Below, in pieces: positions 40,303 through 49,131 of a stretch of 64,000 bases of DNA. Source of the stretch: Mitsuaria sp. PDC51 (lineage in GTDB: Bacteria; Pseudomonadota; Gammaproteobacteria; Burkholderiales; Burkholderiaceae_C); contig NZ_FOZE01000004.1 of the NCBI RefSeq assembly GCF_900113225.1, positions 62,001-126,000 on the forward strand, written 5' to 3'. The notes beneath the pieces were generated by a model that was not told the DNA's origin, made no database searches, and worked only from the letters and a program-made list of their open reading frames with translations. How positions within the stretch are numbered: the stretch's first letter is position 1; every line of letters starts with the position of its first letter. Made by a program: the position numbers and the translations under genes.

Positions 40303-41265
40303 ATGACCCAGCCGACCAAGCAGTTCGCCAGCCACGCCGACGTCGAGGAGAAGCAGGTCTCCTTCGTCAAGCTCAGCGACAACGCCTACGCCTACACGGC
40401 CGAGGGCGATCCCAACACCGGGATCATCATTGGCGACGACGCGGTGATGGTCATCGACACCCAGGCCACGCCGGTGATGGCGCAGGACGTCATCCGCCGC
40501 ATCCGCGAGGTCACCGACAAGCCGATCAAGTACGTGGTGCTCAGCCATTACCACGCGGTGCGGGTGCTGGGCGCCTCCGCCTATGCGCCGGAGCAGGTGA
40601 TCGCCAGCCGCGACACCTACGACCTCATCGTCGAGCGCGGCGAGCAGGACAAGGCCAGCGAGATCGGCCGCTTCCCGCGCCTGTTCCGCAATGTCGAATC
40701 GGTGCCCGCCGGGCTGACCTGGCCCACGATCACCTTCCAGGGCGCGATGAGTATCTGGCTGGGCCGGCTGGAGGTGCAACTGCTGCAGCTCGGCCGCGGG
40801 CACACGAAGGGCGACACCGTCGCCTGGCTGCCGGAGCAGAAGATCCTCTTCTCCGGCGACCTGGTCGAGTTCGACGCCACGCCTTATGCCGGTGATGCGT
40901 ATTTCGAGGACTGGCCGCAGACGCTGGACAACATCGCCCGGCTGGAGCCGCGGGCGCTCGTTCCGGGGCGCGGCGCGGCGCTGACGACGCCGGAGTCGGT
41001 CGCGCAGGGGCTGGCGGGGACCCGGGCCTTCATCGCCGACCTGCATGCGTCGGTGAAGGCCGGCGTGGCGGCAGGCAAGGACCTGAACGCCGTCTACAAG
41101 GACACCTTCGCGGTCATGAAGCAGAAGTACGGGCACTGGGTCATCTTTGATCACTGCATGCCCTTCGATGTGACGCGCTGCTATGACGAGGTGACGCAGT
41201 TCCGCGATCCGAGGGTCTGGACCGCGGAGCGGGATCAGGAAATGTGGAGGACCTTGGAAGGCTGA
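40303..41265 (+). CDS. MBL-fold protein with degenerate zinc motif (aromatic operon)
   Basis: A 320-residue metallo-beta-lactamase-fold protein. The usual HxHxDH motif is replaced by SHYHAVRVLGA: the Asp and third His are Val and Arg. The second-metal region is kept as RGHTKGDTVAWLP and FSGDLVEF. I recall the same HYHAVRVLGAS block in relatives from other Burkholderiales, next to IclR and homogentisate genes, so the change looks ancestral, not a mutation. First gene after the promoter at 40215. Reaction unknown. Confidence 0.85.
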   Translation: MTQPTKQFASHADVEEKQVSFVKLSDNAYAYTAEGDPNTGIIIGDDAVMVIDTQATPVMAQDVIRRIREVTDKPIKYVVLSHYHAVRVLGASAYAPEQVIASRDTYDLIVERGEQDKASEIGRFPRLFRNVESVPAGLTWPTITFQGAMSIWLGRLEVQLLQLGRGHTKGDTVAWLPEQKILFSGDLVEFDATPYAGDAYFEDWPQTLDNIARLEPRALVPGRGAALTTPESVAQGLAGTRAFIADLHASVKAGVAAGKDLNAVYKDTFAVMKQKYGHWVIFDHCMPFDVTRCYDEVTQFRDPRVWTAERDQEMWRTLEG

Positions 41266-41266
41266 T

Positions 41267-41309
41267 GGCCCTCACCCCCACCCTCTCCCGCAAGCGGGAG
41301 AGGGAGTCC
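41267..41309. repeat. Interspersed palindromic repeat, complete copy
   Basis: GGCCCTCACCCCCA leads into a perfect 11-bp hairpin CCCTCTCCCGC-AA-GCGGGAGAGGG at 41281-41304. It follows the MBL gene stop directly and recurs, degenerate, at 24457. It may attenuate transcription into the monooxygenase gene. A short CGACCGGCTGA direct repeat follows. Confidence 0.8.
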
Positions 41310-41401
41310 GACCGGCTGACTGCTGATCCAGGGAAATTCGACCGGCTGAAGGGATCTCCATGGAAGACCGGGCGGCTGGCCGCTGGGCCAGGAACACCTC
41401 G

Positions 41402-43186
41402 ATGAATGCCAATCCGACCGTGGCGTCGCCCGACGTCGACTACCAGCGCATCGTCTATCCGTACCGTCGCAGCGCGGACCAGGACGCACATGCGCGCGGC
41501 GACGTGGCGCGGCATCCGGTCGTCGTCGTGGGCGCGGGGCCGGTGGGGCTGTGCGCGGCGATCGACCTCGCGCTGCAGGGCGTGCCGGTCGTGCTGCTGA
41601 ACAACGACGGCCGGCTGTCGGTCGGCTCGCGCGCGCTGTGCTTCGCCAAACGGACGCTGGAGATCCTCGACCGTCTGGGCTGCGGTCAGCGGCTCGTCGA
41701 CAAGGGCGTCTCCTGGGGCGTGGGCCGGGTGTTCTTCCGCGACGCGCAGGTCTACCAGTTCGACCTCCTAGCCGAGTCCGGCCACCAGCGCCCGGCCTTC
41801 GTCAACCTGCAGCAGTACTACGTCGAGGGCTTCCTCGTCGAGCGCGCCCTCGAACTGCCGCTGCTGGACCTGCGCTGGCACCACGGCGTCACCGGCGTCG
41901 AGTCGCGCGACGACCACGTCGCGTTGACCGTCGAGACGCCGGACGGCCCCTACACGCTGCTGGCCGATCATGTCGTCGCCTGTGACGGTGCGCGCTCGAC
42001 GGTCCGTCGGCTGATCGGCCAGGAGAGCCACGGCCGCACCTTCCAGGATCGTTTCCTCATCGCCGACGTGCGCATGAACGCGCCCTTCCCCGCCGAGCGC
42101 TGGTTCTGGTTCGACCCGCCCTTCCACCCCGGCCAGAGCGTGCTGCTGCACCGCCAGCCCGACGGTGTCTGGCGCATCGACTTCCAGCTCGGCTGGGATG
42201 CCGATCCGGAGCTGGAGAAGCAACCCGAGCGCATCCTGCCGCGGGTGCGCACGCTGATGAGGGAGGCCTCGCGCGCCGCGGGCGGCGACAGCGCGGTGCC
42301 GGACATCGAGCTTGTCTGGGCCAGCGTCTACACCTTCGCCTGCATGCGCATGGACAGCTTCCGCCATGGCCGCATCCTTTTCGCCGGCGACGCCGCGCAT
42401 GGTGTCTCGCCCTTCGGCGCGCGCGGCGCCAATTCCGGCATCCAGGACGCGGACAACCTCGCGTGGAAGCTGGCGGCCGTCGTGCAGGGCCGCGCCCCGC
42501 TCGCGCTGCTCGACGGCTACGCCCGCGAGCGTGAACTCGCGGCGGACGAGAACCTCCTGCACTCCACGCGCTCCACCGACTTCATCACTCCCAAGAGCGA
42601 GATCAGCCGCGTCTTCCGCGACGCCACGCTGACCTTGGCCAAGGATTTCGACTTCGCCCGCCGCCTGGTCAACAGCGGCCGCCTGTCGGTGCCAACGACG
42701 CAATACGGCCAACCCGCACCAGACGCACCGATCCGCATCGATGGCCATGACGACTGGCTGCTGCGCCAGATGCGTCCGGGCCGCTTCACCGCCCTGGTCT
42801 TCGACACCCCGCCCCCCACGAAGGGCGGACAGCGAGTCTCACTGGGGCCGGAATGGGGCTTGGGGGTCCAGGAGGGATCCCCCATGCCCCGTGGAGAGCC
42901 CGCGCCTGGCCTCCCGCAGGTAGACGTGGCAGTCCGCCCACTGCCGGACCTGCCCCACCTCCCGCACGAGGACGTGCCTGTGCTCCTGCGCATCAACGAC
43001 GCGTCCGACCCTCACGGCCTGGTCCGCGCTCGCTACGACGCCGAGCCGGGCCTTGTGGTTCTGCTGCGTCCGGACCAGCACGTCTGCGCCCGTCTCCACC
43101 ACCCGACCGCGGCCGAACTCCAATCGGCCCTGCGCCGTGCGCTGGCGCAGGATGCCGCCCTCGAGGAGACGCCCGCATGCCGCTGA
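41402..43186 (+). CDS. FAD-dependent aromatic monooxygenase (probable 3-hydroxyphenylacetate 6-hydroxylase)
   Basis: A 594-residue class A flavoprotein hydroxylase. The FAD-binding GxGxxG (VVVVGAGPVGLCAA, about residue 42), the DG motif (VACDGARSTVRRLIG) and the GD motif (ILFAGDAAHGVSPFGARGANSGIQDADNLAWKL) are all present. A thioredoxin-like C-terminal domain follows. Given its place before hmgA, it probably forms homogentisate, as MhaA of Pseudomonas putida does from 3-hydroxyphenylacetate. About residues 475-515 form a Pro/Gly-rich insert encoded by a hairpin-forming tract. ATG at 41402 preferred over 41360. Confidence 0.85.
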   Translation: MNANPTVASPDVDYQRIVYPYRRSADQDAHARGDVARHPVVVVGAGPVGLCAAIDLALQGVPVVLLNNDGRLSVGSRALCFAKRTLEILDRLGCGQRLVDKGVSWGVGRVFFRDAQVYQFDLLAESGHQRPAFVNLQQYYVEGFLVERALELPLLDLRWHHGVTGVESRDDHVALTVETPDGPYTLLADHVVACDGARSTVRRLIGQESHGRTFQDRFLIADVRMNAPFPAERWFWFDPPFHPGQSVLLHRQPDGVWRIDFQLGWDADPELEKQPERILPRVRTLMREASRAAGGDSAVPDIELVWASVYTFACMRMDSFRHGRILFAGDAAHGVSPFGARGANSGIQDADNLAWKLAAVVQGRAPLALLDGYARERELAADENLLHSTRSTDFITPKSEISRVFRDATLTLAKDFDFARRLVNSGRLSVPTTQYGQPAPDAPIRIDGHDDWLLRQMRPGRFTALVFDTPPPTKGGQRVSLGPEWGLGVQEGSPMPRGEPAPGLPQVDVAVRPLPDLPHLPHEDVPVLLRINDASDPHGLVRARYDAEPGLVVLLRPDQHVCARLHHPTAAELQSALRRALAQDAALEETPACR

Positions 43187-43425
43187 TCACCTCGCCCAAT
43201 TTCGACGCCGGCGACGACTTCTACGAAGCCTTGCTCGCCGCGCATCAAGGTCTCGAACCCGCGCAGAGCCACGCCTTCAACGCGCGGCTGATCCTGCTGC
43301 TTGCCAACCACATCGGCCGTCAGGACGTGCTGCTTGAAGCGCTGTCCGCGGCCGCCCGTTCCACTTCCAGCGATGCCCCGCCCGCGGGCGCCGCTTCCCA
43401 CGAGGACCCGCATGAACGCACCTGA
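43177..43425 (+). CDS. DUF2783 small protein, possible MhaB-like coupling partner
   Basis: An 82-residue protein with the DUF2783 core [24 protein letters not shown] and [23 protein letters not shown]. It overlaps the monooxygenase end by ten bases and hmgA by 14. The two-component 3-hydroxyphenylacetate hydroxylase of P. putida has a small coupling protein (MhaB) next to its flavoprotein; size and position here agree, so that role is inferred. Confidence 0.8.
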   Translation: MPLITSPNFDAGDDFYEALLAAHQGLEPAQSHAFNARLILLLANHIGRQDVLLEALSAAARSTSSDAPPAGAASHEDPHERT

Positions 43426-44767
43426 GCCCCTTCGCACGGCCGAGCCCGGCGCCGCCGCGCCGAACGCGCCCCGCTACCAGAGCGGCTTCGGCAACCAGTT
43501 CGAGACCGAGGCGATCCCCGGCGCCCTGCCGCGCGGCCGCAACAGCCCGCAGCGCGCGCCGATGGATCTCTACCCGGAGCTGCTCTCGGGCAGCGCCTTC
43601 ACCGCGCCCCGGGTCGAGAACCGCCGCACCTGGTTGTACCGCCGGCAGCCGTCGGTGGTGACCGGCGCCTTCCATGCCTATGAGCAGCCGTTCTGGACCA
43701 GCGGCGCCGCCGGCGGTGTCGCGGCGCCGCCCGACCCGCTGCGCTGGCATCCGTTCCCGATGCCGGACGATCAGCCGGGCGCGACCGGCGTCGACTTCAT
43801 CGACAGCCTCAAGACCATCGTCAGCAACGGCGACCCCGATGCGCAGACCGGCATGGCCGCGCTGATCTACGCCTTCAACCGTCCGATGATGCGCCGCGCG
43901 CTGATGAATGCCGACGGCGAGATGCTGATCGTCCCGCAGCAGGGCGGGCTGCGGCTCACGACGGAGATGGGCGTGCTGGACGTCGTGCCCGGCGAGATCG
44001 CGCTGATCCCGCGCGGCGTGACCTTCCGGGTCGAGGCGCACGACGGCGCGGCCCGCGGGTATGTCTGCGAGAACTACGGCGCCGCGTTCCGGCTGCCGGA
44101 GCTCGGCCCGATCGGCTCCAACGGCCTGGCCAATCCGCGCGACTTCCTCGCGCCCGTGGCCGCGCACGAGCCCGAGGGTGCGCCTTACGAGGTCATCCGC
44201 AAGACCGGCGGCGCGCTGTGGCGCAACGCGCAGGCGGTGACGCCGTTCAACGTGGTCGCCTGGCACGGCAACCTGACGCCGCTGAAGTACGACACCGCGC
44301 ACTTCATGACGATCGGCTCGATCAGTTTCGACCATCCCGATCCGTCGATCTTCACCGTGCTGACCTCGCCCAGCGACACGCCCGGCACCGCCAACTGCGA
44401 CTTCGTGATTTTTCCGCCGCGCTGGCTGGTGCAGGAGGACACCTTCCGTCCGCCCTGGTACCACCGCAACGTGATGAGCGAGTTCATGGGCCTGATCCAC
44501 GGCCAGTACGACGCCAAGCCCGAGGGCTTCCGCCCCGGCGGCGCCAGCCTGCACAACTGCCTGGTGCCGCACGGCCCGGATGCCGATGCCTTCGAGGCGG
44601 CGAGCACGCGGACGCTCACGCCACAGAAGCTCGATCACACGCTGGCCTTCATGTTCGAGAGCCGCTGGCGCTTCCGCCCGTCCGAATGGGCGCTGCGTGG
44701 TGGCGCGCTCGACGCGGACTATGCCGCCTGCTGGGGCGGGCTGAAGGACAAGTTCAAGCCGGCGTGA
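43412..44767 (+). CDS. hmgA: Homogentisate 1,2-dioxygenase
   Basis: Fe(II) enzyme that opens the homogentisate ring to maleylacetoacetate. The 451-residue protein starts MNAPEPL after a GAGGA ribosome site and carries [43 protein letters not shown], the His-rich [16 protein letters not shown] and a C-terminal GLKDKFKPA. Length and blocks match the bacterial family. It overlaps the DUF2783 gene by 14 bases. Confidence 0.97.
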   Translation: MNAPEPLRTAEPGAAAPNAPRYQSGFGNQFETEAIPGALPRGRNSPQRAPMDLYPELLSGSAFTAPRVENRRTWLYRRQPSVVTGAFHAYEQPFWTSGAAGGVAAPPDPLRWHPFPMPDDQPGATGVDFIDSLKTIVSNGDPDAQTGMAALIYAFNRPMMRRALMNADGEMLIVPQQGGLRLTTEMGVLDVVPGEIALIPRGVTFRVEAHDGAARGYVCENYGAAFRLPELGPIGSNGLANPRDFLAPVAAHEPEGAPYEVIRKTGGALWRNAQAVTPFNVVAWHGNLTPLKYDTAHFMTIGSISFDHPDPSIFTVLTSPSDTPGTANCDFVIFPPRWLVQEDTFRPPWYHRNVMSEFMGLIHGQYDAKPEGFRPGGASLHNCLVPHGPDADAFEAASTRTLTPQKLDHTLAFMFESRWRFRPSEWALRGGALDADYAACWGGLKDKFKPA

Positions 44768-44831
44768 GCGTCGCCGCTCGCCCCCAACCGATCCTGCTCT
44801 CGAGCACACGAACAACGAAAGACCTGATCCG

Positions 44832-46154
44832 ATGACCGACCTCGACCACACCCACGACCCGGCGCTGCGCAGCTGGGTCGCGTCCGCGAACGCGGCCGAC
44901 ACCGACTTCCCGATCCAGAACCTGCCCCTGGGCATGGCCCGCGCCACCGGCTCGACCGGCGCCTTCCGCCCGGTGACGGCGATCGGCGACCAGGTGCTGG
45001 ACCTGATCGCCGCGGCCGAGCTGGGCGCGCTGTCGGACGCGCTCGGCGCGGTCCTGCGCACCTGCGAGGGCCTCGGCCTGAATCCGCTGATGGCGATCGG
45101 CCCCGGCCTGCGCCGGCAGCTGCGGCATGAGCTCGTCGCGGCGCTCCAGGACGATGCCGGGCCGAAGCAGGCCGCCCAGCTGGCGCCGGCGCTCAAGCCG
45201 ATGAGCGAGGTCGAGATGACGCTGCCCTGCCGCATCGGCGACTACACCGACTTCTACGCCGGCATCCATCATGCGACGGCCGTGGGCAAGCTCTTCCGCC
45301 CCGACAACCCGCTGCTGCCCAACTACAAGTGGGTGCCGATCGGGTACCACGGGCGCGTGTCGTCGATCGGCGTCAGCGGGCAGACCTTCCGCCGCCCGCT
45401 GGGCCAGACCAAGGCGCCCGAGGCCGAAGCGCCGGGCTTCGGGCCGGTCAAGCGGCTGGACTATGAGCTGGAGGTCGGCGCGCTGGTGTCCACCGGCAAC
45501 GAGCCGGGCCGTCCGGTCCCGATCGACGAGGCGGAGCAGCACCTGTTCGGCCTGGTGCTGCTGAACGACTGGTCCGCCCGCGACCTGCAGGCCTGGGAAT
45601 ACCAGCCGCTGGGTCCGTTCCTGGCGAAGAGCTTCGCCACGACGATCTCGCCGTGGGTGATCACGATGGAGGCGCTGGCGCCGTTCCGGCGCGCCTTCAC
45701 GCGGCCCGACGGCGATCCGCGGCCGCTGCCCTACCTGGACGGCGCCGCTAACCGCGAGCGAGGCGCCATCGGCATCCGTCTGGAGGTCCACCTGCAGACG
45801 CGCGCGATGCGCGACGCGGGCCAGGCACCCGCGAAGCTGATGGCCTCGGACTTCGCCGATGCCTACTGGACGGTCGCGCAGATGCTGACGCACCACGCGA
45901 GCAATGGCTGCAACCTGCAGCCGGGGGATCTCTTCGGCTCGGGGACGATGTCCGGTCCCGCGGCCGACCAGGGCGGCTCGTTGCTGGAACTGACCCAGGG
46001 CGGCAAGCAGGCGATCACGCTGCCCGGCGGCGAGCAGCGCACCTTCCTGCAGGACGGCGACAGCGTGGCGCTGGTCGGCCGCTGCGAGGCGCCGGGGCGG
46101 CGCGCGATCGGCTTCGGGCCGTGCGTGGGCACGGTGATGCCGGCGGTGGCCTGA
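44832..46154 (+). CDS. fahA: Fumarylacetoacetase
   Basis: Hydrolyses fumarylacetoacetate to fumarate and acetoacetate, the last step of the homogentisate pathway. The 440-residue protein has an N-terminal SH3-like domain and the FAH fold with PIQNLPLGMA, DYTDFYAGIHHATAVGKLF, NDWSARDLQAWEYQPLGPFLAKSF and a conserved acidic Mg/Ca site. It starts 64 bases after hmgA. No maleylacetoacetate isomerase gene follows. Confidence 0.97.
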   Translation: MTDLDHTHDPALRSWVASANAADTDFPIQNLPLGMARATGSTGAFRPVTAIGDQVLDLIAAAELGALSDALGAVLRTCEGLGLNPLMAIGPGLRRQLRHELVAALQDDAGPKQAAQLAPALKPMSEVEMTLPCRIGDYTDFYAGIHHATAVGKLFRPDNPLLPNYKWVPIGYHGRVSSIGVSGQTFRRPLGQTKAPEAEAPGFGPVKRLDYELEVGALVSTGNEPGRPVPIDEAEQHLFGLVLLNDWSARDLQAWEYQPLGPFLAKSFATTISPWVITMEALAPFRRAFTRPDGDPRPLPYLDGAANRERGAIGIRLEVHLQTRAMRDAGQAPAKLMASDFADAYWTVAQMLTHHASNGCNLQPGDLFGSGTMSGPAADQGGSLLELTQGGKQAITLPGGEQRTFLQDGDSVALVGRCEAPGRRAIGFGPCVGTVMPAVA

Positions 46155-46198
46155 GGGGTCGCCAGGTCGCCGGGCCGCCGAACCGCTCGCGCAGCGTC

Positions 46199-47695
46199 TC
46201 AGGGCATGGCGCGCGCGAGCGCCTGCCCCGCCGCCCGCACCGCCTGCACGATCTGCTCGACCTCGACGCAGCCGTAGCCCATGCACAGCCCGTGCACCGA
46301 GGGCTTGCCCAGCGCGTACGCGGACAGCGGCAGGACGCCCGGCATGTGCTGCTGGACCACGTCCAGCAGCGCCGGCATCGCCGCCGGCCGGCGGGCCCGC
46401 ACGCTCAGGTGCAGGCCGGCCGCGCCGGGCAGCACCTCCACCCAGCGGCCCAGCGCCGCGTCCAGGCCCTTGACCAGCGCTTCCCGGCGCTGCCGGTAGA
46501 TCGGCCGCATGCGGCGGATGTGGCGCGCCAGATGCCCGTCCGCGATGAAGGCGGCCAGCGTCGCCTGGGTCACCGCGTCGCCGTGTGAATCGCTCGTGCG
46601 CCGGATGTCCACCAGGGCATCGCGCGCCCAGGGCGGCGTCACCACGAAACCCTTGCGCAGCGACGGGAACAGGCTCTTCGAGAACGTGCCGACGTAGAAG
46701 ACCCGCCCCTCGCGATCGAGCGTCTGCAGCGCGTCCTGCGCATGGGGCTCGAACTGGAACTCGCCGTCGTAGTCGTCCTCCACGATCACCGCGCCGAGCT
46801 CGCGCGCGCGAGCCAGCAGCGCCTGGCGCCGCGCCGCGGACATCACCGCGCCGGTGGGCATCTGGTGCGACGGCGTCACGCAGATCACCTTCACGCCGTC
46901 GGGCAGGCGGTCCACGCGCAGACCCTCCGCATCGACCGGCACTCCGACCAGCCGTGCGCCGGCCGCGGCGAAGGCCGCGCGTGCCGGCATGTAGCCGGGG
47001 TTCTCGAGCGCCACCATCGTGCGCCCCGGCGTCACGAGCAGGCGGGCCAGCAGGTCGAAGGCCTGCTGCGCGCCGGAGGTGATGAGCAGGTCTCCGGGCT
47101 CGCAGACCACCGCGCGGACGAAGGCCACATGGCCGGCGATCGCCTCGCGCAACGCCGGCAGCCCTTCCGCCGGCCCGTACAGGAAGGACGATCGAGCCAG
47201 GGTCCGCAGTGCCCGCGCCGTCAGTCGTCGCCAGGTGTCGTGCTCGAAGCCGCGGTCCTCGGGGACGCCGGTGCGGAACGAGCGCGCCGGCAGCGGCCGC
47301 GCGTGCGCGATGCGCGGCGCGGGCTGTCGCCAGGCGGGAGCGATGCGGACGTCCTCCGCGCGGCTCACCGTCGACACCCCGCTCCGTGCCGCCGCGCGCC
47401 GCGCCGGCTCGGCGGGCGCGATCACCCGCGGCCGCGCGCCGGCGCGCGCCTGGGCGTGGCCTTCCGCCACCAGCAGGTCGTAGGCGGCGACCACCGTGTT
47501 GCGGCCGACGCCCAGCACCTCGGCCAGGCGCCGCGTGGACGGCAGCGCGAAGCCCGCCGGCAGTTGCCGCTCCAGGATCGCCGCCCGCAGCTGGCGATGC
47601 AGCGAGCGGGTCAGCCCGCCGTTGCGGACGTCGTCCAGGTCCAGTTCAAAGGGTAGAACTGGTTCCATGAGATTGGTCGAAACTGGCGCTTTCAT
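46199..47695 (-). CDS. MocR-type regulator: GntR DNA-binding domain fused to aminotransferase fold
   Basis: A 498-residue fusion. Residues 1-75 are a GntR winged helix (LTRSLHRQLRAAILERQLPAGFALPSTRRLAEVLGVGRNTV); residues 120-498 are a class I aminotransferase fold with a PLP Lys in GTFSKSLFPSLR. Known MocR regulators (PdxR, GabR) sense PLP or amine adducts and often control a divergent gene, here the MBL/zinc-ribbon gene 30 bases away. An ATG at 47668 (MEPVLPFELD) is the alternative start. Confidence 0.92.
   Translation of the reverse strand: MKAPVSTNLMEPVLPFELDLDDVRNGGLTRSLHRQLRAAILERQLPAGFALPSTRRLAEVLGVGRNTVVAAYDLLVAEGHAQARAGARPRVIAPAEPARRAAARSGVSTVSRAEDVRIAPAWRQPAPRIAHARPLPARSFRTGVPEDRGFEHDTWRRLTARALRTLARSSFLYGPAEGLPALREAIAGHVAFVRAVVCEPGDLLITSGAQQAFDLLARLLVTPGRTMVALENPGYMPARAAFAAAGARLVGVPVDAEGLRVDRLPDGVKVICVTPSHQMPTGAVMSAARRQALLARARELGAVIVEDDYDGEFQFEPHAQDALQTLDREGRVFYVGTFSKSLFPSLRKGFVVTPPWARDALVDIRRTSDSHGDAVTQATLAAFIADGHLARHIRRMRPIYRQRREALVKGLDAALGRWVEVLPGAAGLHLSVRARRPAAMPALLDVVQQHMPGVLPLSAYALGKPSVHGLCMGYGCVEVEQIVQAVRAAGQALARAMP
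47641..47686. promoter_or_regulatory. AACTGG repeats over the MocR start: candidate autoregulatory operator
   Basis: CCAGTTC-N8-GAACTGG (47641-47662) is a perfect seven-base inverted repeat; a further AAACTGG lies at 47680-47686, 24 bases from the second arm. The three elements span the region around the two candidate start codons of the regulator. MocR proteins bind repeats of this kind; the assignment is inferred. Confidence 0.45.
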
Positions 47696-47725
47696 TGGGC
47701 CAGCGTATCCGTAGAGTACCGACTC

Positions 47726-48535
47726 ATGCAACACCACCTCTGCGACACCTGCGGCACGCAATTCGCGCTCAGCGACGCGCCGCCACGCGCTTGCCCGATC
47801 TGCCAGGACGACCGTCAGTACGTCGGCTGGAGCGGCCAGCACTGGACCACCCATGAGGCGCTGGCCGCGCGCTTCAAGCTGCGCATCGGCGAGGACGATG
47901 GCCTGCTGGCCTTCGCGGTGGCGGGCAGCTTCGCCATCCCGCAGCGCGTGCTGCTGCTGCCCACCGAAGCCGGCAATGTCCTGTGGGAATCGCTGAGCCT
48001 GGTCACCGACGAGGCCGTCGCCGCGCTGCGCGAACGCGGCGGCGTCGACCGGATCGTGATCTCGCATCCCCACTTCTATTCGTCGATGGTGCAGTGGAGC
48101 GAGGCCCTGGGCGGCGTGCCCATCCTGCTCCATCACAACGACCGCGCCTGGGTGCAGCGGCCCGCGCGCTGCATCGAGCACTGGCAGGGCGACCGGCTGA
48201 GCCTGGGCGCCGGCGTCACGCTGGTGCGCACCGGCGGCCACTTCCCCGGCAGCACGGCGCTGCACTGGGCGACCGGGCCGCGCGGCGGCGGCGCGCTGTT
48301 CGTCGGCGATTCGCCGCAGGTCGCATCGAACCGGCGCAGCGTCAGCTTCCTGTACAGCTCGCCGAACTTCGTGCCGCTCGGGCCGCGCGAGGTGATGGCG
48401 ATGCGCGAGCGCCTCGCCGGCCTGGCCTATGACGATGTGTATGGCTACAGCTGGGGGCGCAACATCATCGGCGGCGCGCAAGCCGCGGTGGAGGCCTCGT
48501 TCGACCGCCACCTCCAGATCATGACCAAGGCCTGA
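47726..48535 (+). CDS. MBL-fold hydrolase with N-terminal rubredoxin-like zinc ribbon
   Basis: A 269-residue protein. Residues 1-32 hold two Cys pairs, CDTCG and CPICQ, forming a rubredoxin-like metal site. The rest is an MBL fold in which the first motif is SHPHFYSSMVQW, not HxHxDH, with GGHFPGSTALHW and LFVGDSPQVASNRR downstream. It is divergent from the MocR gene, whose target it may be, and is followed by a tautomerase gene. The substrate is unknown. Confidence 0.82.
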   Translation: MQHHLCDTCGTQFALSDAPPRACPICQDDRQYVGWSGQHWTTHEALAARFKLRIGEDDGLLAFAVAGSFAIPQRVLLLPTEAGNVLWESLSLVTDEAVAALRERGGVDRIVISHPHFYSSMVQWSEALGGVPILLHHNDRAWVQRPARCIEHWQGDRLSLGAGVTLVRTGGHFPGSTALHWATGPRGGGALFVGDSPQVASNRRSVSFLYSSPNFVPLGPREVMAMRERLAGLAYDDVYGYSWGRNIIGGAQAAVEASFDRHLQIMTKA

Positions 48536-48574
48536 ACCTGCCTGAATCTGCCTGAACCGAAGAAGGAGTCCCCC

Positions 48575-48976
48575 ATGCCACTCGTCCGCATCTCCCTGCT
48601 CAAGGGCAAGTCCCGCGAGCATGTGCGCGCGATCGCCGACAGCGTCCACCAGGGCCTGATCGACGCCTACAAGATCCCGCCCGACGACCGCTTCCAGCTG
48701 ATCGATCAGCATGACCCGGAAGACTTCATCTTCGATGCCGGCTACCTCGGCATCCATCGCAGCAGCGACGTGGTGTTCATCCACCTGGTGGCCGGCAACT
48801 GGCGCGACGCGGCGCAGAAGCAGGCGCTCTACCAGGCCATCGCCGACCGGCTGGCCATCAGCCCCGGCCTGCGGCGCGAGGACGTGCAGATCGTGCTGAG
48901 TTCCAACCAGCGCGACGAGTGGTCCTTCGGCAACGGCGTGGCCTCCTACGTGAAGGCGGACGGCAGCGGTCCATGA
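48575..48976 (+). CDS. Tautomerase-superfamily protein
   Basis: A 133-residue protein beginning MPLVRISLLKGKS, with the catalytic Pro exposed after Met removal. Other conserved parts are SVHQGLIDAYKIPPDDRFQLI and the C-terminal NQRDEWSFGNG. It belongs to the longer (about 130-residue) tautomerase class. An AAGGAG ribosome site is present. Starts 39 bases after the MBL gene, probably cotranscribed. Confidence 0.9.
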   Translation: MPLVRISLLKGKSREHVRAIADSVHQGLIDAYKIPPDDRFQLIDQHDPEDFIFDAGYLGIHRSSDVVFIHLVAGNWRDAAQKQALYQAIADRLAISPGLRREDVQIVLSSNQRDEWSFGNGVASYVKADGSGP

Positions 48977-49131
48977 GCGGCGAGCCCGCCGCCATTTCGT
49001 TTCCCTGGCGGCACGGATGTAAGCCCTTGTGATCAGCGGGCGGCCAGATGCAAGCAAACGCGCGCGCAGCGCGCGCCGGGACCAGAGGTTGCCGCGTCCA
49101 GCGCATGTTTTCTCCTCTGAAAGGACCCGAC

